Source: Chara braunii (taxonomy: Eukaryota > Streptophyta > Charophyceae > Charales > Characeae). Taken from it: 34,142 nucleotides of DNA. Where the stretch lies: positions 1,445,069-1,479,210 of the forward strand of contig BFEA01000222.1 in NCBI GenBank assembly GCA_003427395.1, in the 5' to 3' direction. Each line of letters opens with the position of its first letter. Position 1 is the first letter of the stretch. Both the position numbers and the translations under genes were made by a program. Below are positions 1-10,436 of this stretch, one piece after another. The notes below the pieces were generated by a model. That model saw nothing but the letters and a program-made list of their open reading frames with translations, ran no database searches and had not been told where the DNA came from.

Positions 1-8
1 GACGACGA

Positions 9-9
<1 letters not shown>

Positions 10-80
<71 letters not shown>
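10..80. repeat. (GA)n microsatellite
   Basis: About 35 uninterrupted GA dinucleotides. It is one of many dinucleotide arrays in the window, and any reading frame through it is only an Arg-Glu repeat. Confidence 0.97.
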
Positions 81-81
<1 letters not shown>

Positions 82-496
82 GGAACAACAGGACCAAGCG
101 AGGGAGAGAAAGACACAACAAAACAAATTCACCGTTTTTTTTTTCCTCTTTGTTTTTTCCTTTTTTTTTTTTTTTCAAGACATATGCGCCATAGCTATAC
201 GGCGCACCATTGTCTCGGCCCTTGCCACTGGCGATGGCAAAGTCTTAACCGCATTCTCCGTCTGCCACACACCCACGCGCATACGTACACACACTCTTGG
301 CCGCACTCTCTCTCTCTCTCTCACACTCTTTGTTTTTTTATTTTATTATTTTTTTATGGAAAAGAAGAAAAGAATACGGCGGCGCGCAAATCAAAACGAC
401 CTTTTGGCTATAAAAAAAAAAAACGACCTTTTGGCGAAGATCAGTATCTGACCATGGTCCATCGGGCCACAAAAAAAAACAAAAACAAAAAAACAA

Positions 497-542
<46 letters not shown>

Positions 543-619
543 CAAAGGAAGAACACGCGTGCCATAGCTATATCGGGCGCTGAAGCACACACACACACAC
601 ACACACAAACAGGCGCGTC

Positions 620-793
620 GTGTACCTATGACACAGATGCGCCATAGCACACACACACACACACACTTGTTCGCATTCTCTCTCTAACACACACCCACAC
701 AAACACACACACATGGGTATACTTCGTCCCATGTGTCTGACACTGTGTGTGTGTGTGTGTGTGTGCTATGGCGCACCTCTGTCATAGGTACAC
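620..793. repeat. Imperfect inverted repeat with CA/GT arms
   Basis: The left arm (620-666) reads GTGTACCTATGAC, then GATGCGCCATAG, then (CA)n. The right arm (745-793) is its near-perfect reverse complement: (GT)n, CTATGGCGCACCT, GTCATAGGTACAC. The spacer is about 78 bp. The core GCGCCATAG also occurs near 186 and, as GTGCCATAG, near 560, so a small local family is scattered here. Confidence 0.75.
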
Positions 794-885
794 CGTGTGC
801 TGTGTTTTTTTTTGTCTTCTTCTTCTTCTCCATTTGTTCTCCCTTTTTTTTTTTTTTCCATCGGTCTACTCATCCACTTCCATCA

Positions 886-1071
886 TCTGGTTCCTGGTCT
901 AGATTCGCACTTGGATGTTCCCGCCCAAGTGTTTTGTCGCCCTGTGCGTGAAACGTGCAAACGCCGCGCATCAGAAATGGAAAAAAAAAAAAAAAAAAAA
1001 AAACGCAAAAGAAAACGGCGGCCCACAAATCTGGTTCCTGGTCTAGATTCGCACTTGGATGTTCCCGCCCC
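886..1071 (+). repeat. Direct repeat, two copies about 144 bp apart
   Basis: The segment starting TCTGGTTCCTGGTCTAGATT and running into CACTTGGATGTTCCCGCCC occurs at 886-928 and again at 1030-1071, essentially identical. The DNA between holds a poly-A run. No function is apparent; a recent local duplication is the simplest reading. Confidence 0.85.
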
Positions 1072-1401
1072 AAAAACGGTGGGGTGACTGTGGTTGGGGA
1101 TGAGATTGGCGAGTGCCTTCAGGTCTCGCTCCACTACACAACATTATACACGCATTTGGATGCTTTCTAGACCTGATACATTCAAACTGCTGGACTCGTC
1201 CCAATGCATCTGGTCCAGAAATCGACCGAATGCATGTACAGTGTTGTGTACTGGACCGAAGCTCTTCCAAAGCCCCATACCACTGCAGTTCTCTTTAAAA
1301 AAAGTTGTCGTTAAAAAAAAAAAAAAAAAAAGGCCAAACTTGAAAAAAGTCTTAAAAAAAAAAACAAAAAAAAAACGGCCCAGCTCCACTACTCACCAAG
1401 A

Positions 1402-1640
1402 CCCACAGAAAAGGGAAAAAAAAAACAAAAAGGAAAAACTTGAAAAAACAAAACAAAACAAACCAAAGCGAAAGAAAAAGAAAAGGGAAACCGAAAATCG
1501 CGGTAGAAAACGACGGTCGACCGGGCAAAAGAAAGGAAAAGAAAAGGAAAAGGAAAAAAAGGAAAAGGAGGAAAAGGAATAAACAAAAAAGAAAAAAGAA
1601 AATAAAAGAAAGAGGAAAAAAGAAAAGAAAAAAAAAGGGA
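1402..1640 (+). repeat. Homopurine (G/A) tract
   Basis: About 240 bases made almost only of A and G on the plus strand, with a few C or T interruptions, including many GGAAAA-type motifs. Such tracts can adopt triplex structures. The lysine-rich frames through it are composition artefacts. Confidence 0.8.
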
Positions 1641-1887
1641 CACGCATATCGGACGGCTCTCCTTCTAGATCCTCATCCGCATCGACGCCTACCGTGTGCC
1701 GCGCCCTGTGGGCGCGCTCTCACGTTTAATGGCGCGCTGTGAACAATTCGGTACGCGCCCCTCTCTGCACGCCCCCCCGCCATCGATCGCCTTCATCCGC
1801 CGACCCTTGTCGAAACTTCGACCCCGAATCCGACGCGCAGCGAATCGTCGGCCTCCCCTGCGGCCAATGCTGCTTAAGGGTTAGGAT
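1641..1887. other. GC-rich unique segment, no gene recognised
   Basis: Composition switches sharply from A-rich to GC-rich (for example GTGCCGCGCCCTGTGGGCGC). A 62-codon open frame (1696-1884) has no recognisable motif and sits directly against the left boundary of the large repeat. I see no supported function. Confidence 0.5.
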
Positions 1888-2285
1888 AATAATAATAATA
1901 ATAATTTAAGAAAATGAATGATAGCGAATCATCATAAATCAAACAGCATCATGCACATGAGACCATCTAGTCGCGGCCTCGAACCAGAAGCAGAACTACC
2001 ACGCGAGTTCCATCGAATACAAGCACACGACTCATATGTGACAAATGTCGGACGAGTCTCACCATCATCAACAAGGAACCAATGCCGACTCCTATCTGGC
2101 GCTCGGCGCCCGGACTCCCAATGGTAGATCCTACCTAGCCTATCTACTATGTCGCAGGGTGACGTCGACAACTCTCCTTAGTATGAGCAGATCCTAGTAA
2201 ATGCCGCACGCGTCAAACATCAGATTTGTCTCTCTCCTTACTCAAGATCTCGTTCCCCATCACAAAGATGCCATACACACCCAAG

Positions 2286-2286
2286 G

Positions 2287-2326
<40 letters not shown>

Positions 2327-2347
2327 GAAGAAGAAGAAGAAGAAGAA
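2286..2347 (+). repeat. (AAT)n/(AAG)n microsatellite
   Basis: A run of about 13 AAT units passes into AAG units. The equivalent position in copy 2 (27308-27370) carries a mixed AAT/ACT array, so array length and phase differ between copies while the flanking sequence aligns. Confidence 0.95.
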
Positions 2348-3512
2348 GCAAGGAAAATAAGTAACTGCGAGATGACAATTCCAGACTATACCATTTCATT
2401 GAAAGTCAGATAGTCACACCGTGTCCAGCGAGCGTCATTACACCAATAATACACCAATGGAGGTTCGTAGTACTGAAAACCAATGTCAAGGAGAGCATAC
2501 TCTCTCCTTATCAACACAAGAGTCCAGTCCCTCTACTCTCCCTCTTGGCACTCAGCGCCTAGCCTACTCTTTCACAATCCTACAGCCTATGGATTGACAA
2601 TGCAACTGCTAAAATCAGCGGCAACCTGAAGTACTCGAAGTTGTCGCCCATGCAGACCATCGCCAATATAAGGTAAGTGCCCTCACATCATCATCATCCG
2701 ACTCAGTGTCGGTATCCTACCTGACTCATCGTCCGGATTACAGAAGGTAGGTTCTATCTAATCCTACATCTAAAATATAGAATGATGACGACAATAGTTG
2801 TGCAAAAGTACTAGCAGATAGCGGCCAATGCCGTACATTTCCCACAACAGGTATATCTCTCATATTACTCACCACCTCGATCCCCCGCACACAGACGTCA
2901 TATGTACCCAATCAACCGTGCATATAATAATAACAATAATAATAAGAAAAATGAACGCTGGCGAACTTCAGAAACCCAACAACATCATACGCATGTGACC
3001 GGTTAGTCGTGACCTTGAACCAACAGTAGAATTGCATCACTAATTTCATCAAATAAGAAAATACCAAGAGTTCATAGTTGTCGCGCCGACATAGTCCCAT
3101 CGTCATCAACGAAGAACCAGAGTTGATATCCTATCTGGCTCTCACGCCCAGACTACATACGGGCAGATCCTACCTAGCTTATGCTACAACGCCGAAGCTG
3201 ACGACAACAACTTTCCCGAGGTACGAGCAGATATCGGCTGATGCTGTTCGCCTCAATCACCAGGTATGTCTATCATATCACTCACTCCGCAGATTATTAT
3301 TTTGGAAATTAATAACAATAATAATAGTATTAAATTAATAATAATCAATATAAAAAAAAAACACTCATATTTAGGAATAAAATAAACGACAATAATAATA
3401 ATATCAATACTGAATGTACCCAGACAGTGTTTACGGTCGGGTACAGACAGAGTATCGGCTCAACGTCTTCGGGCTTAGTCGCCCGGTTCATGAGACCCCT
3501 CAACAGTACTCC

Positions 3513-3519
<7 letters not shown>

Positions 3520-3598
<79 letters not shown>

Positions 3599-3599
3599 N

Positions 3600-3685
<86 letters not shown>
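3520..3685 (+). repeat. (CT)n microsatellite with one unresolved base
   Basis: About 80 CT units with a single N at 3599, followed by short CA and CACA motifs. The equivalent array in copy 2 (about 28550-28608) is roughly a third as long. The N suggests an assembly or consensus problem, so the true array length is uncertain. Ser-Leu and Glu-Arg frames through it are artefacts. Confidence 0.97.
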
Positions 3686-3688
<3 letters not shown>

Positions 3689-3849
3689 ACACACGCACAC
3701 TCACATGCATAGTAGTGAATAGGTCATCGTTGGTAGAGATTCGGTCGACTTAGTTATCCTTTCGCTAAAACTGCGCGAGCCCAGCCGTGGCCTTAGAGAC
3801 TTTCCTGACGCCCAGGTACTCGTTCAAGGCATCGATCGAAAAATCATTT

Positions 3850-4165
3850 TTCCCGCTCTATCTATCACTCTCTCTCTCCCCCTCTCACTCTCCTCTCTCA
3901 CATTTTCCGCTCACATTCTCCTTTCACATTTTCCTCAATCTTTCTATCTCTTCCTCTTCGATCTTTCTTTTTCTCCTCTTCGATCTTTCTCTTTTTCTCC
4001 CTAAACTCCCTCTTCTTCCTCTACTTCTGCCCCTTCTACTTTCTCTTCTTCCTTCTTTTTCTTCCTCTTCCTCTTCTTTCCCCTTTTCTTCTTCTTCTTC
4101 CTCTTCTTCTCCTTCTTCTTCTGCTTCTTCCTCTTCTTTTCCTTCTTCCCTCTCCAATCTCTTTG
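3850..4165 (+). repeat. Polypyrimidine tract (CTT/TTC-rich), copy 1
   Basis: About 300 bases of almost pure C/T on the plus strand, rich in CTTCTTCCTCTTC motifs. The tract is conserved in copy 2 at about 28780-29075. Serine/leucine-rich (plus) and Glu/Arg-rich (minus) frames are composition artefacts. Confidence 0.85.
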
Positions 4166-4597
4166 AATCCCTGTTATATCTTCAGTTCACCCTTCGTCGT
4201 TAGGCTGTCTCTGTTGTAGCAACCTTACAAATATCGGGCGACTCTGCCCGCAGTGCCCCGTATAGTGGTCAGATCCATCTGAGTAACCTAGGTAGTCAGG
4301 TACCAAGCAGAGTTCGATGTACCAAGATACCATCTAATAAGAGCAATATAGTGAATCCGAACGTCTATGCCCACGTTCTCTGGTCATTCCAATGCCGCTT
4401 CTATCGCCCTGGCGCTCAGCCCCCAATCTACACTACTTCAGCCTATCTGTGGCTATCCCGTACATGCGACTGAATCACATCAAAGTCGAGGACCAATGTC
4501 CCCTGATGTCATTACCAAATGACGATGGTCATCATAGTTCAGGTACGTTCTCACTCTCATGGTCGAAATCAATGGTAATAAAAACAATAAAAAAAAA

Positions 4598-4607
4598 TAA
4601 TAAAAAA

Positions 4608-4648
<41 letters not shown>

Positions 4649-4652
4649 TATC
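4598..4652 (+). repeat. (AAT)n microsatellite, empty MITE site
   Basis: Uninterrupted AAT run leading into AACAATATCAATAATACTAC. The matching run in copy 2 is split at 29574-30237 by a hAT-like MITE, so this copy records the pre-insertion state of the site. Confidence 0.9.
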
Positions 4653-5050
4653 AATAATACTACTCTTTTATAGTAATAGTACAAACCCTAGTCTAGACAA
4701 GGTCAGCTACTGTTGATCACACACATGAACATGCGGGCTCTGTATGGTTCCATATTCTAGTGGTAGATCACTCACTCCACTTCTAGGTTCACACGCACAC
4801 ACACACACATACAACAATGGCAAGTCGGCTGGCGAGCGGCGGGGCGAAGGCGTGACAACAGCCAGGAGCAAGCAGCGGTGTATATTCCCTTAAATAGCGG
4901 GAGATTTATTCGCCTTTGCGCTCCCCCTTAATGGAAGTAACGCCAGGCCAGTTGTGATCTACCGACAGCTACTCGCACACACGCCCACGTATACTCACAC
5001 TCTCACACCCACACCCACACATACAGACAAACGCACTTACTCGCAAACGA

Positions 5051-5203
5051 GTGTGGTCTGTCTATTTCCAAGTTCTAACGGTAGATTCATTCGATCGGGT
5101 TTGGGGAGTAGGTTGCGTGATAGGAGGCCTACCTATTCTGTCTCGCTTCGTCCTTGTCGGAGTTGTCATTGTCGTCGTGCTCATCGTCTGGCCGCACGGT
5201 CAG
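5051..5203 (+). other. Exon-like hydrophobic frame ending at a splice-donor-like site, copy 1
   Basis: An open frame of 51 codons ends at CAG/GTAAGT (GT at 5204). Its last third is a hydrophobic run of Val, Ile and Leu residues before WPHGQ, as in a membrane segment. The matching frame in copy 2 (30682-30833) is kept open, and of 11 differing codons about six are synonymous and three are Val/Ile exchanges. This pattern hints at past coding constraint. There is no ATG at the start here (GTG), so if real it would be an internal exon. No family was recognised. Confidence 0.3.
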
Positions 5204-5831
5204 GTAAGTATTATTCCCTCCTCTTGCTTTCTCCTTCTACTTCTTTTTCTTCTTTCTTTTTTTTCTTCTTCACCCTTCACTACGGCGCACGACCTTTCCT
5301 CTCCGCCTCTTCTCCTCCTCCTACTCCTTCTCCTTCTTCTTTTCTTCTTCCTCCTTTCGCCTTCTATTTGTTAGTTCCTTGTCTTACTACTTGATGCCGC
5401 TCTCTTTCACACTTACGCTTGCATTCGCACGATTACCACACTCGTTCAGTTCATGCGCTAGCCTATTCTTCCCTCGACGACGTGCCTACGAAAAGCTCGC
5501 GCTCGCTGCTTCCTTCTGCGCTCTCCCTCTCCTCTGTTTTCTTGGTTGAACATCGCCGCGCCCTCTTGCTCGTATTGCCCCGCTTGTGGAATAGTCTAAC
5601 TGGCTGAGATCGGGGCTTCTCCCTTCTTGATGAATATTCCTTAGTATTGAGGCGTAATTCCTTTAGGCACCGTCAGGCCGGTAGGCTGTTGAGAAAGAGA
5701 AGAAATAAACTCGATTAAAAAAAATAAAATTAAAAAAAAACAGAATCTAACGAAAACTAACTACAAACTCTACTAACTTGCCAAGTGTCAGGCCTCGTTG
5801 CAACGGGGCCACTATAACTAATTGTGATATC

Positions 5832-5861
5832 GTGGTCGCGGGCTCAAGTCCTGTTCGACCA
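5832..5861 (+). other. tRNA-like 3' half (T-arm plus acceptor-like end), copy 1
   Basis: CGTGGTCGCGGGCTCAAGTC followed by CTGTTCGACCA resembles a tRNA T-arm and 3' acceptor strand; the loop CTCAAGT is one base from a good B box. No matching 5' acceptor strand or D-arm is seen at the expected distance upstream, so this is a tRNA-derived fragment at most. Confidence 0.35.
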
Positions 5862-5909
5862 ATATGAGGCAAACAAAGTAGAGTTTCCTATAAAAAAGGA
5901 AGTTAGTCC

Positions 5910-5983
5910 AAAGGCCAGTAGGCTTCAATCTCTGCATCCCCTGCGTTGCAAACAACACCTATACCTACTGAGCTAGCTCCCAG
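5910..5983 (-). other. tRNA-derived, SINE-head-like sequence, copy 1
   Basis: On the minus strand the sequence begins GGGAGCTAGCTCAGTAGG, a full match to a pol III A box (TRGYNNARNNG), followed about 40 bases later by GATTGAAGC, close to a B box (GWTCRANNC). Anticodon and T stems pair poorly, so it is not a working tRNA gene; a tRNA-derived repeat or pseudogene is likelier. It faces the plus-strand tRNA-like fragment about 50 bp away. Confidence 0.4.
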
Positions 5984-6489
5984 TTCGAGTAGAAAGGGAG
6001 CGACTCTAGTATCTATATAGTAGTGGCTTAACCCGACTAGCGGCCTAGGCCAGTCTCTAAGTCCGTGTGTGTGTACGTTCGCTGGTCTGCGTGCCTATGT
6101 GAGCACCTGTTAGCTTGAGTGTACGTGTGCCCCACAAGGGCACTCGTTTGATCGGAAGGCCCGATGGCCTATACTTACCCATGGCTGCGTTGTAGAGAGT
6201 TGCTGCGGGGAAAACATCCAGGCGGCGGGTAGGGTAGCACTATACCAAGTGAACGTCGGTGTGCCGAGTATCTGCGGCCGAGCAATGCCGACATCTGCGT
6301 ATCTTAGCTGTACCCTATTATGACAGTAACCAGATCAACCCCTCAACCTCCCTGGTCGAAGGGTATTAGTGTCGATCCTAACCATCGCAGCGCGTGTCAT
6401 AGTGATGCGCGTGCTCATATGACATCCTAAGCTCAGACTAGTTCCTAAAGGCGGTCGGCACAGTTGACCTGTCGATTGTAAAATTATGG

Positions 6490-6519
6490 CCAATACCCTT
6501 GTAAGGGTATTTGGTCCGA
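6490..6519. repeat. Terminal hairpin of the large repeat, copy 1 (one base lost)
   Basis: CCAATACCCTTGTAAGGGTATTTGG is an inverted repeat with a two-base loop. Copy 2 has the perfect 12-bp version (32120-32145). Similarity between the copies stops within a few bases after it. Confidence 0.7.
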
Positions 6520-8133
6520 CAGTATCCCAGACCCTATTAAGCGACGTACCCGTCGTCTTGAGAACTACATGCAAACAAAAGATGTTTTCCGATAAGCAAA
6601 TTGACAAATCCGAATCCTGGAATGAAATGTGGTTCATGATTGACGTCGTCACCTCACTTTTCATTATTACCGCCGGGATTTTAACCCGGGTCTCCCACAT
6701 AGGAAAATAAACTACATGACTTGAAGTGAGGATACTTGATCTGTACTAAAGTATATGAAATAGTCAAGTATAACAACGCTCGTTTCCTTTCCCACACCCT
6801 TAGACTTTGACCTAGGTATTCGTTGGTTGCTTTCAGGGTCGGCGCCCGCGTGCTAACTCAACCCTTCAAGCGTAGGTCATAACCGAGACCTTGGGTATTC
6901 AACTCTTGATACCATGGTCAAAAGTTGCCTGTTGTCCCGCCCGAAGCCTAATACAGGAGGACAACGGTCTCCATCATGACCCACCACAGTCCTGTTGATC
7001 AGGCCGGAGTTGTGGCCCACCGCATTGTTGCTTATCGGTGGTTACCCTCATCGGTTGTGCAACGATGGGTTATTCATCCTATCTTTCAAAATATATTCTC
7101 AATTTTCAAGACTAATCTCGACCGCTCCGACTCCTACCTGAATAGATTCCTTCACTTGGGCGACCATCCCCTCTAGTCTCTCTTCTAGGCCATAGTCGGA
7201 GGATCCATTGCCTGGTTATGCTAGGTCAGCACCCCACGCTGGGAGTTATGTCCCAACGATGCCAATTTTTCACCATAGGCTTGATATTTTAATGCCCTCA
7301 GGTTAACTCTTGAGATGGATGAACGATGTTTCTTAATAAACCAAATAAATGAGATTTCCAATAATTGAGCAGTCGTCAGATTGCCACTCAGGGTTGTGTC
7401 CTCCAAGTCAGACACGCACTTTAGGGTCATTGATATATATATACAAAACCAAATATTTGGATTGAAACCAGACTTGTTGACTCTTTGCGTGTTTGATCCA
7501 TCAAAACAGTCATCCCACTCAAATCCATTTGCAAAAATAATGTTTTACCTCATGAGAGGTACTTGTCCATATCATAACATGACATTCCAATCATACACAT
7601 GTATTCAACCAAGCATCATACCATTCAATTCTTTGCTGTCTTTCATTCATTCACTGACCCACCCGTTCCTCTACCATCATTCCCAGACCTCAGAGGATCT
7701 AAATAGTAATAGACGAAGGGAGGTACTCATCCATAAAAGAGGACTTGAAATCATAGACACAGATACACTCACAATGTGAAAGCGTTTATGGTCACCAACT
7801 CATTTGTCTCTTTTCTGATTATATATATGTGTAAAATACAAGTATGATACAACAAGTCACATCAGTGACTCATCCTACTCATCCTCATCTTGTTCCCTGA
7901 ATGTTTATGCATCACCTACTCTTAAGTTTTCACCCCTACCAAGTCATAGAAGGTCTGCCCCCTTTTGCTATACCGCATTCCACTCACTCATACATTCTCT
8001 CTGCCTTTACCAAGTGCCTTAACTCACAAAATCCTACCTTTCCTATCCTGAGAAAGTGATTGCCAGCCGCAGTATTCTATGGAGTTCTACCCTGCCACCC
8101 TCTGGTGACATGAGGATTATTTGTCCATTGCTG
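6520..8133. other. No gene recognised
   Basis: Mixed-composition sequence without recognisable coding signal. Open frames of 66-132 codons (for example 6976-7176 plus, 7381-7779 plus and 7221-7430 minus) show no motif, and I do not support them as genes. It contains the tRNA-like T-arm at 6672-6710. The stretch just below 8134 is in the direction where the protease and RT belonging to the Gag at 8134-10436 would be expected, but none is visible. Confidence 0.6.
6672..6710 (-). other. tRNA-like T-arm
   Basis: Minus-strand GGGAGACCCGGGTTAAAATC then CCGGC forms a perfect 5-bp T stem (CCGGG/CCCGG) with a 7-base loop TTAAAAT, one base off the canonical TTCAAAT. An A-box-like TAGTACAGATC lies about 55 bases upstream on the same strand, but no cloverleaf closes around them. 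Probably a tRNA pseudogene or SINE remnant. Confidence 0.3.
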
Positions 8134-10436
8134 GCTACCAGCCTTCCCTTGGAGTCTGCTTCCTAACATACTCAGCCAATATAGTACAACCGTCTCTGAA
8201 GTGTCCTTCTTTCGTGCAGAAGAAGCACCCACTTCTGACTTTGTTACATCTAGCTTTCTTGGCGAAAGGCCGACTTGAAGTCTCTGCTTGACTTCCAGCC
8301 TCTTCTGACAATTCCACTTCAGGTCGTTCACTCCTCCTAGTACCTCCTTGCTGAGACAAAACCGGGCATTCAGTTTTTTCTTCCTTTGAGGCAGGAGGAC
8401 CTTCAACCATTTGTTATTCTTGTGGCTTTTTGTTGGGTGACCCTTCTCCTTCATCCTCAGTTTGCTCACCCATCCTTCCTTCTCCCTCCTTTGACCTATG
8501 GGTCCCCTTTCCTCCTTCTGCCATCCTGATTTCAAATCCTCCCTCATTCTTCCATTCCACCACTTTCGTGATTTCTTTCCCCTTTTCTTGGTGGCTCAAC
8601 TTGAGTTTTTCCATCCCTTTCAGCATTTCCTCCCATCTTTTTTCCCATGCCCGACTCATCTTCTCTCTTTCAGTATTCTCTTCATCCAGGTCCTGTCCCT
8701 GCACGCTGACCTCAGAGCACAACCTTTCCACCTTCTTTTCCATTTTCTCCCTCTCTGCCACTTCATCCTCCAATTCCTTGCTTTTCTAGGTCAGGGAAAT
8801 CTCCAAAGTACTTACTTGTTTTTGCAGCTCTTCCTTCCCCTTTTTCAACTTCTCCACTTCCTTCCTCATCCCTTCCAAATTCTCTGCTAACTTGGTCACC
8901 TGGGCATCCCTTTCCTCCTCCTTCTTTCTTAGCCTGCTCATTTCCTTCAAGAGCCCTGGGATATAGTCTAAGAACCCTTGAGTGAAGAGCTCAATGCTTT
9001 CCTTGAGTTCAGCCCGAAGTCCTCTTCACACTGTATCCAGGTCTTCTCCAACCTCTCTCCTTCCATCTCCTCCTTCCATCTTCCCCAACTTCCTTGCATA
9101 TACTCAAAGAGTCTGGTGCACTTTTCATCCAACATCTCATGCAGTCCCATCAGTTTTTGTAAGTTGGTGGAATGTTTGGTGCTCACCACCAGCTCTGAGA
9201 GGAGCATCCTTTCAAACCTGACATCCCAAGAGAAGTTCACAGGTAGGTCATCATCTTGCAGCATCTTGATCATATAATCCCTCCATCCTTTCTTCTTCTT
9301 CTCCCTTTGAGCTCTTTCTTCTTTACTCATCTGCCCTTCCTTCACCTCCCCTCTTAGTTGAAATGAACCTCCACATTCCACCTTTCTCTTTTCCGCCTCC
9401 TCAGCTTCCACTTCCTTACCCCCTTTTGGTCTCACTTCTTCCTCACCCCTCTTCCCTTCCATTTCTCTTTCATCCCGAATTGGTCCTTTTCCCTTAGTTC
9501 TCTCGGCCTTTGGAGCCTTACCTCGCTCCTGAACCTTCTTTCTTTCTTCTGCCCCCCTTTCTTTTCTTGCTCTTTCTTCCTTTTCACTTCTCCTTTCCTT
9601 CACTCCTTCTCTTTCAACCTCAACTGGTCTTCTTTCTTCAACCCCTCTCTCTCTTTGTGCCTCATTTGCTCCCTAACCCTCGTTTCTCTTCACTGTCGTC
9701 CCCCTTTCTTCCTTCTCTCTTTTCCCTGCCTGGTCAGATCCTCTGCTTCTGTCCTTGGGGAAAGTCCTTGGCTTGCTTCTCAGGTTCCTCAAAGGCACAT
9801 TCTCTTCTTCTCCATCCTCTCGTGCCCTTCTCTGCAACTCATCCATCTCCCTTTCAATCCACAATCCCTTCTCTTGCAATATTTCCCTTCTTGTTTGGTC
9901 TTGCCTTACCTAGGTATACACCATTTGTAGTTTTACCGTTATCCTCTGCCAAGTGCAACTTTCTTCCACAATCCCCTTCACTTCCTCTTTCTCACTCTCC
10001 TCTGTCCTCTCAATCAATCTCTTTCTCTTCTCCTCATCACTCCATCCCCCTCTCTCAGCAGCAAGCTGCAGACTGTCGACAAACTTATCCAGGTTTGTCG
10101 CATCAAATGTCAGATTGTCCTCAATCTCATCCCTTGGAAAGATCCCTCCTGCCACAATTTCACCACGCACGTCTTCCACATCAAGCATTGGGTTGCCACT
10201 CCTTCAATCTTCTTCTTAGATCCCCCTGCTTAAGTCACTTCCGCGAGTTTCATCTTGTTATCCCACTCTCGTCTGAACGCATACTCCTCAAAATCCCTCA
10301 AACACACACACAAGTTATCTCCAACTGTGTAAACAGGTAGCTCCTCCAGATTCCTTGAGACTTCCTGATCCCTCATCTGCCCTCCCTTTCTCAAGGTAGG
10401 TCCAGAGGGCCCTGCAATCCGTCCTCTCTGCGCCAT
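8134..10436 (-). pseudogene. gag: Decayed LTR-retrotransposon Gag-like polyprotein (coiled coil plus zinc knuckle)
   Basis: The frame starts at an ATG in a strong context (GCCATGG at 10436) and can be followed leftwards through several breaks. The first blocks include ELPVYTVGDNLCV and, after a frame change near 10190, a conserved-looking block starting MLDVEDVRGEIVAGG. A very long Glu/Arg/Lys-rich section follows, then heptad-like coiled coil (about 8700-8960), and finally a CCHC zinc knuckle CFFCTKEGHFRDGC at 8186-8227. These are Gag hallmarks: RNA binding and particle assembly. In-frame TAG codons occur near 9911 and 8790, and there is a one-base frameshift near 9015, so it is dead. It lies on the same strand and directly downstream of the integrase of the main element, yet it differs from that element's own Gag. 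Its own pol is not visible to the left. Confidence 0.75.

Larger units (their letters stand above)
81..1400. other. Gene-free stretch rich in simple repeats
   Basis: No credible gene is visible. The stretch holds poly-T runs (about 136-176), poly-A runs (about 979-1001 and 1313-1331), a (GA)n array (499-539), CA/GT arrays (about 582-608, 642-666, 745-764), an inverted repeat (620-666 against 745-793) and a 41-43-bp direct repeat (886-928 and 1030-1071). The open frames here are made of the dinucleotide and homopolymer runs and do not look like protein. Confidence 0.8.
1888..6519 (+). repeat. Large direct repeat, copy 1 (about 4.6 kb)
   Basis: The segment from an (AAT)n run at about 1888 to GGTCCGA at 6519 is repeated in the same orientation at 26866-32150, roughly 90% identical by eye over its whole length apart from indels, microsatellite length and one MITE. 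Left flanks are unrelated, and so are the sequences after GGTCCGA, so this behaves like a bounded element or a sharp segmental duplication. It carries no RT, integrase or transposase domain that I can recognise. It holds exon-like modules ending in CAG/GTRNGT, (AAT)n and (CT)n arrays, a polypyrimidine tract, tRNA-like fragments and a terminal hairpin. Confidence 0.9.

Noticed and set aside
3414-3753. Ser-Leu and Glu-Arg repeat proteins in the (CT)n arrays (also 28382-28636 and 1389-1742)
   Set aside because: Frames come from dinucleotide or homopurine composition, are open on both strands at once and have no other protein feature.
5910-5983. Functional tRNA gene
   Set aside because: A and B boxes are present, but acceptor, anticodon and T stems do not pair properly, in either copy.
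8430-10340. Plus-strand Ser/Leu/Pro-rich ORFs (for example 9510-10340)
   Set aside because: They are the reverse complement of the Glu/Lys/Arg-rich Gag frame on the minus strand.
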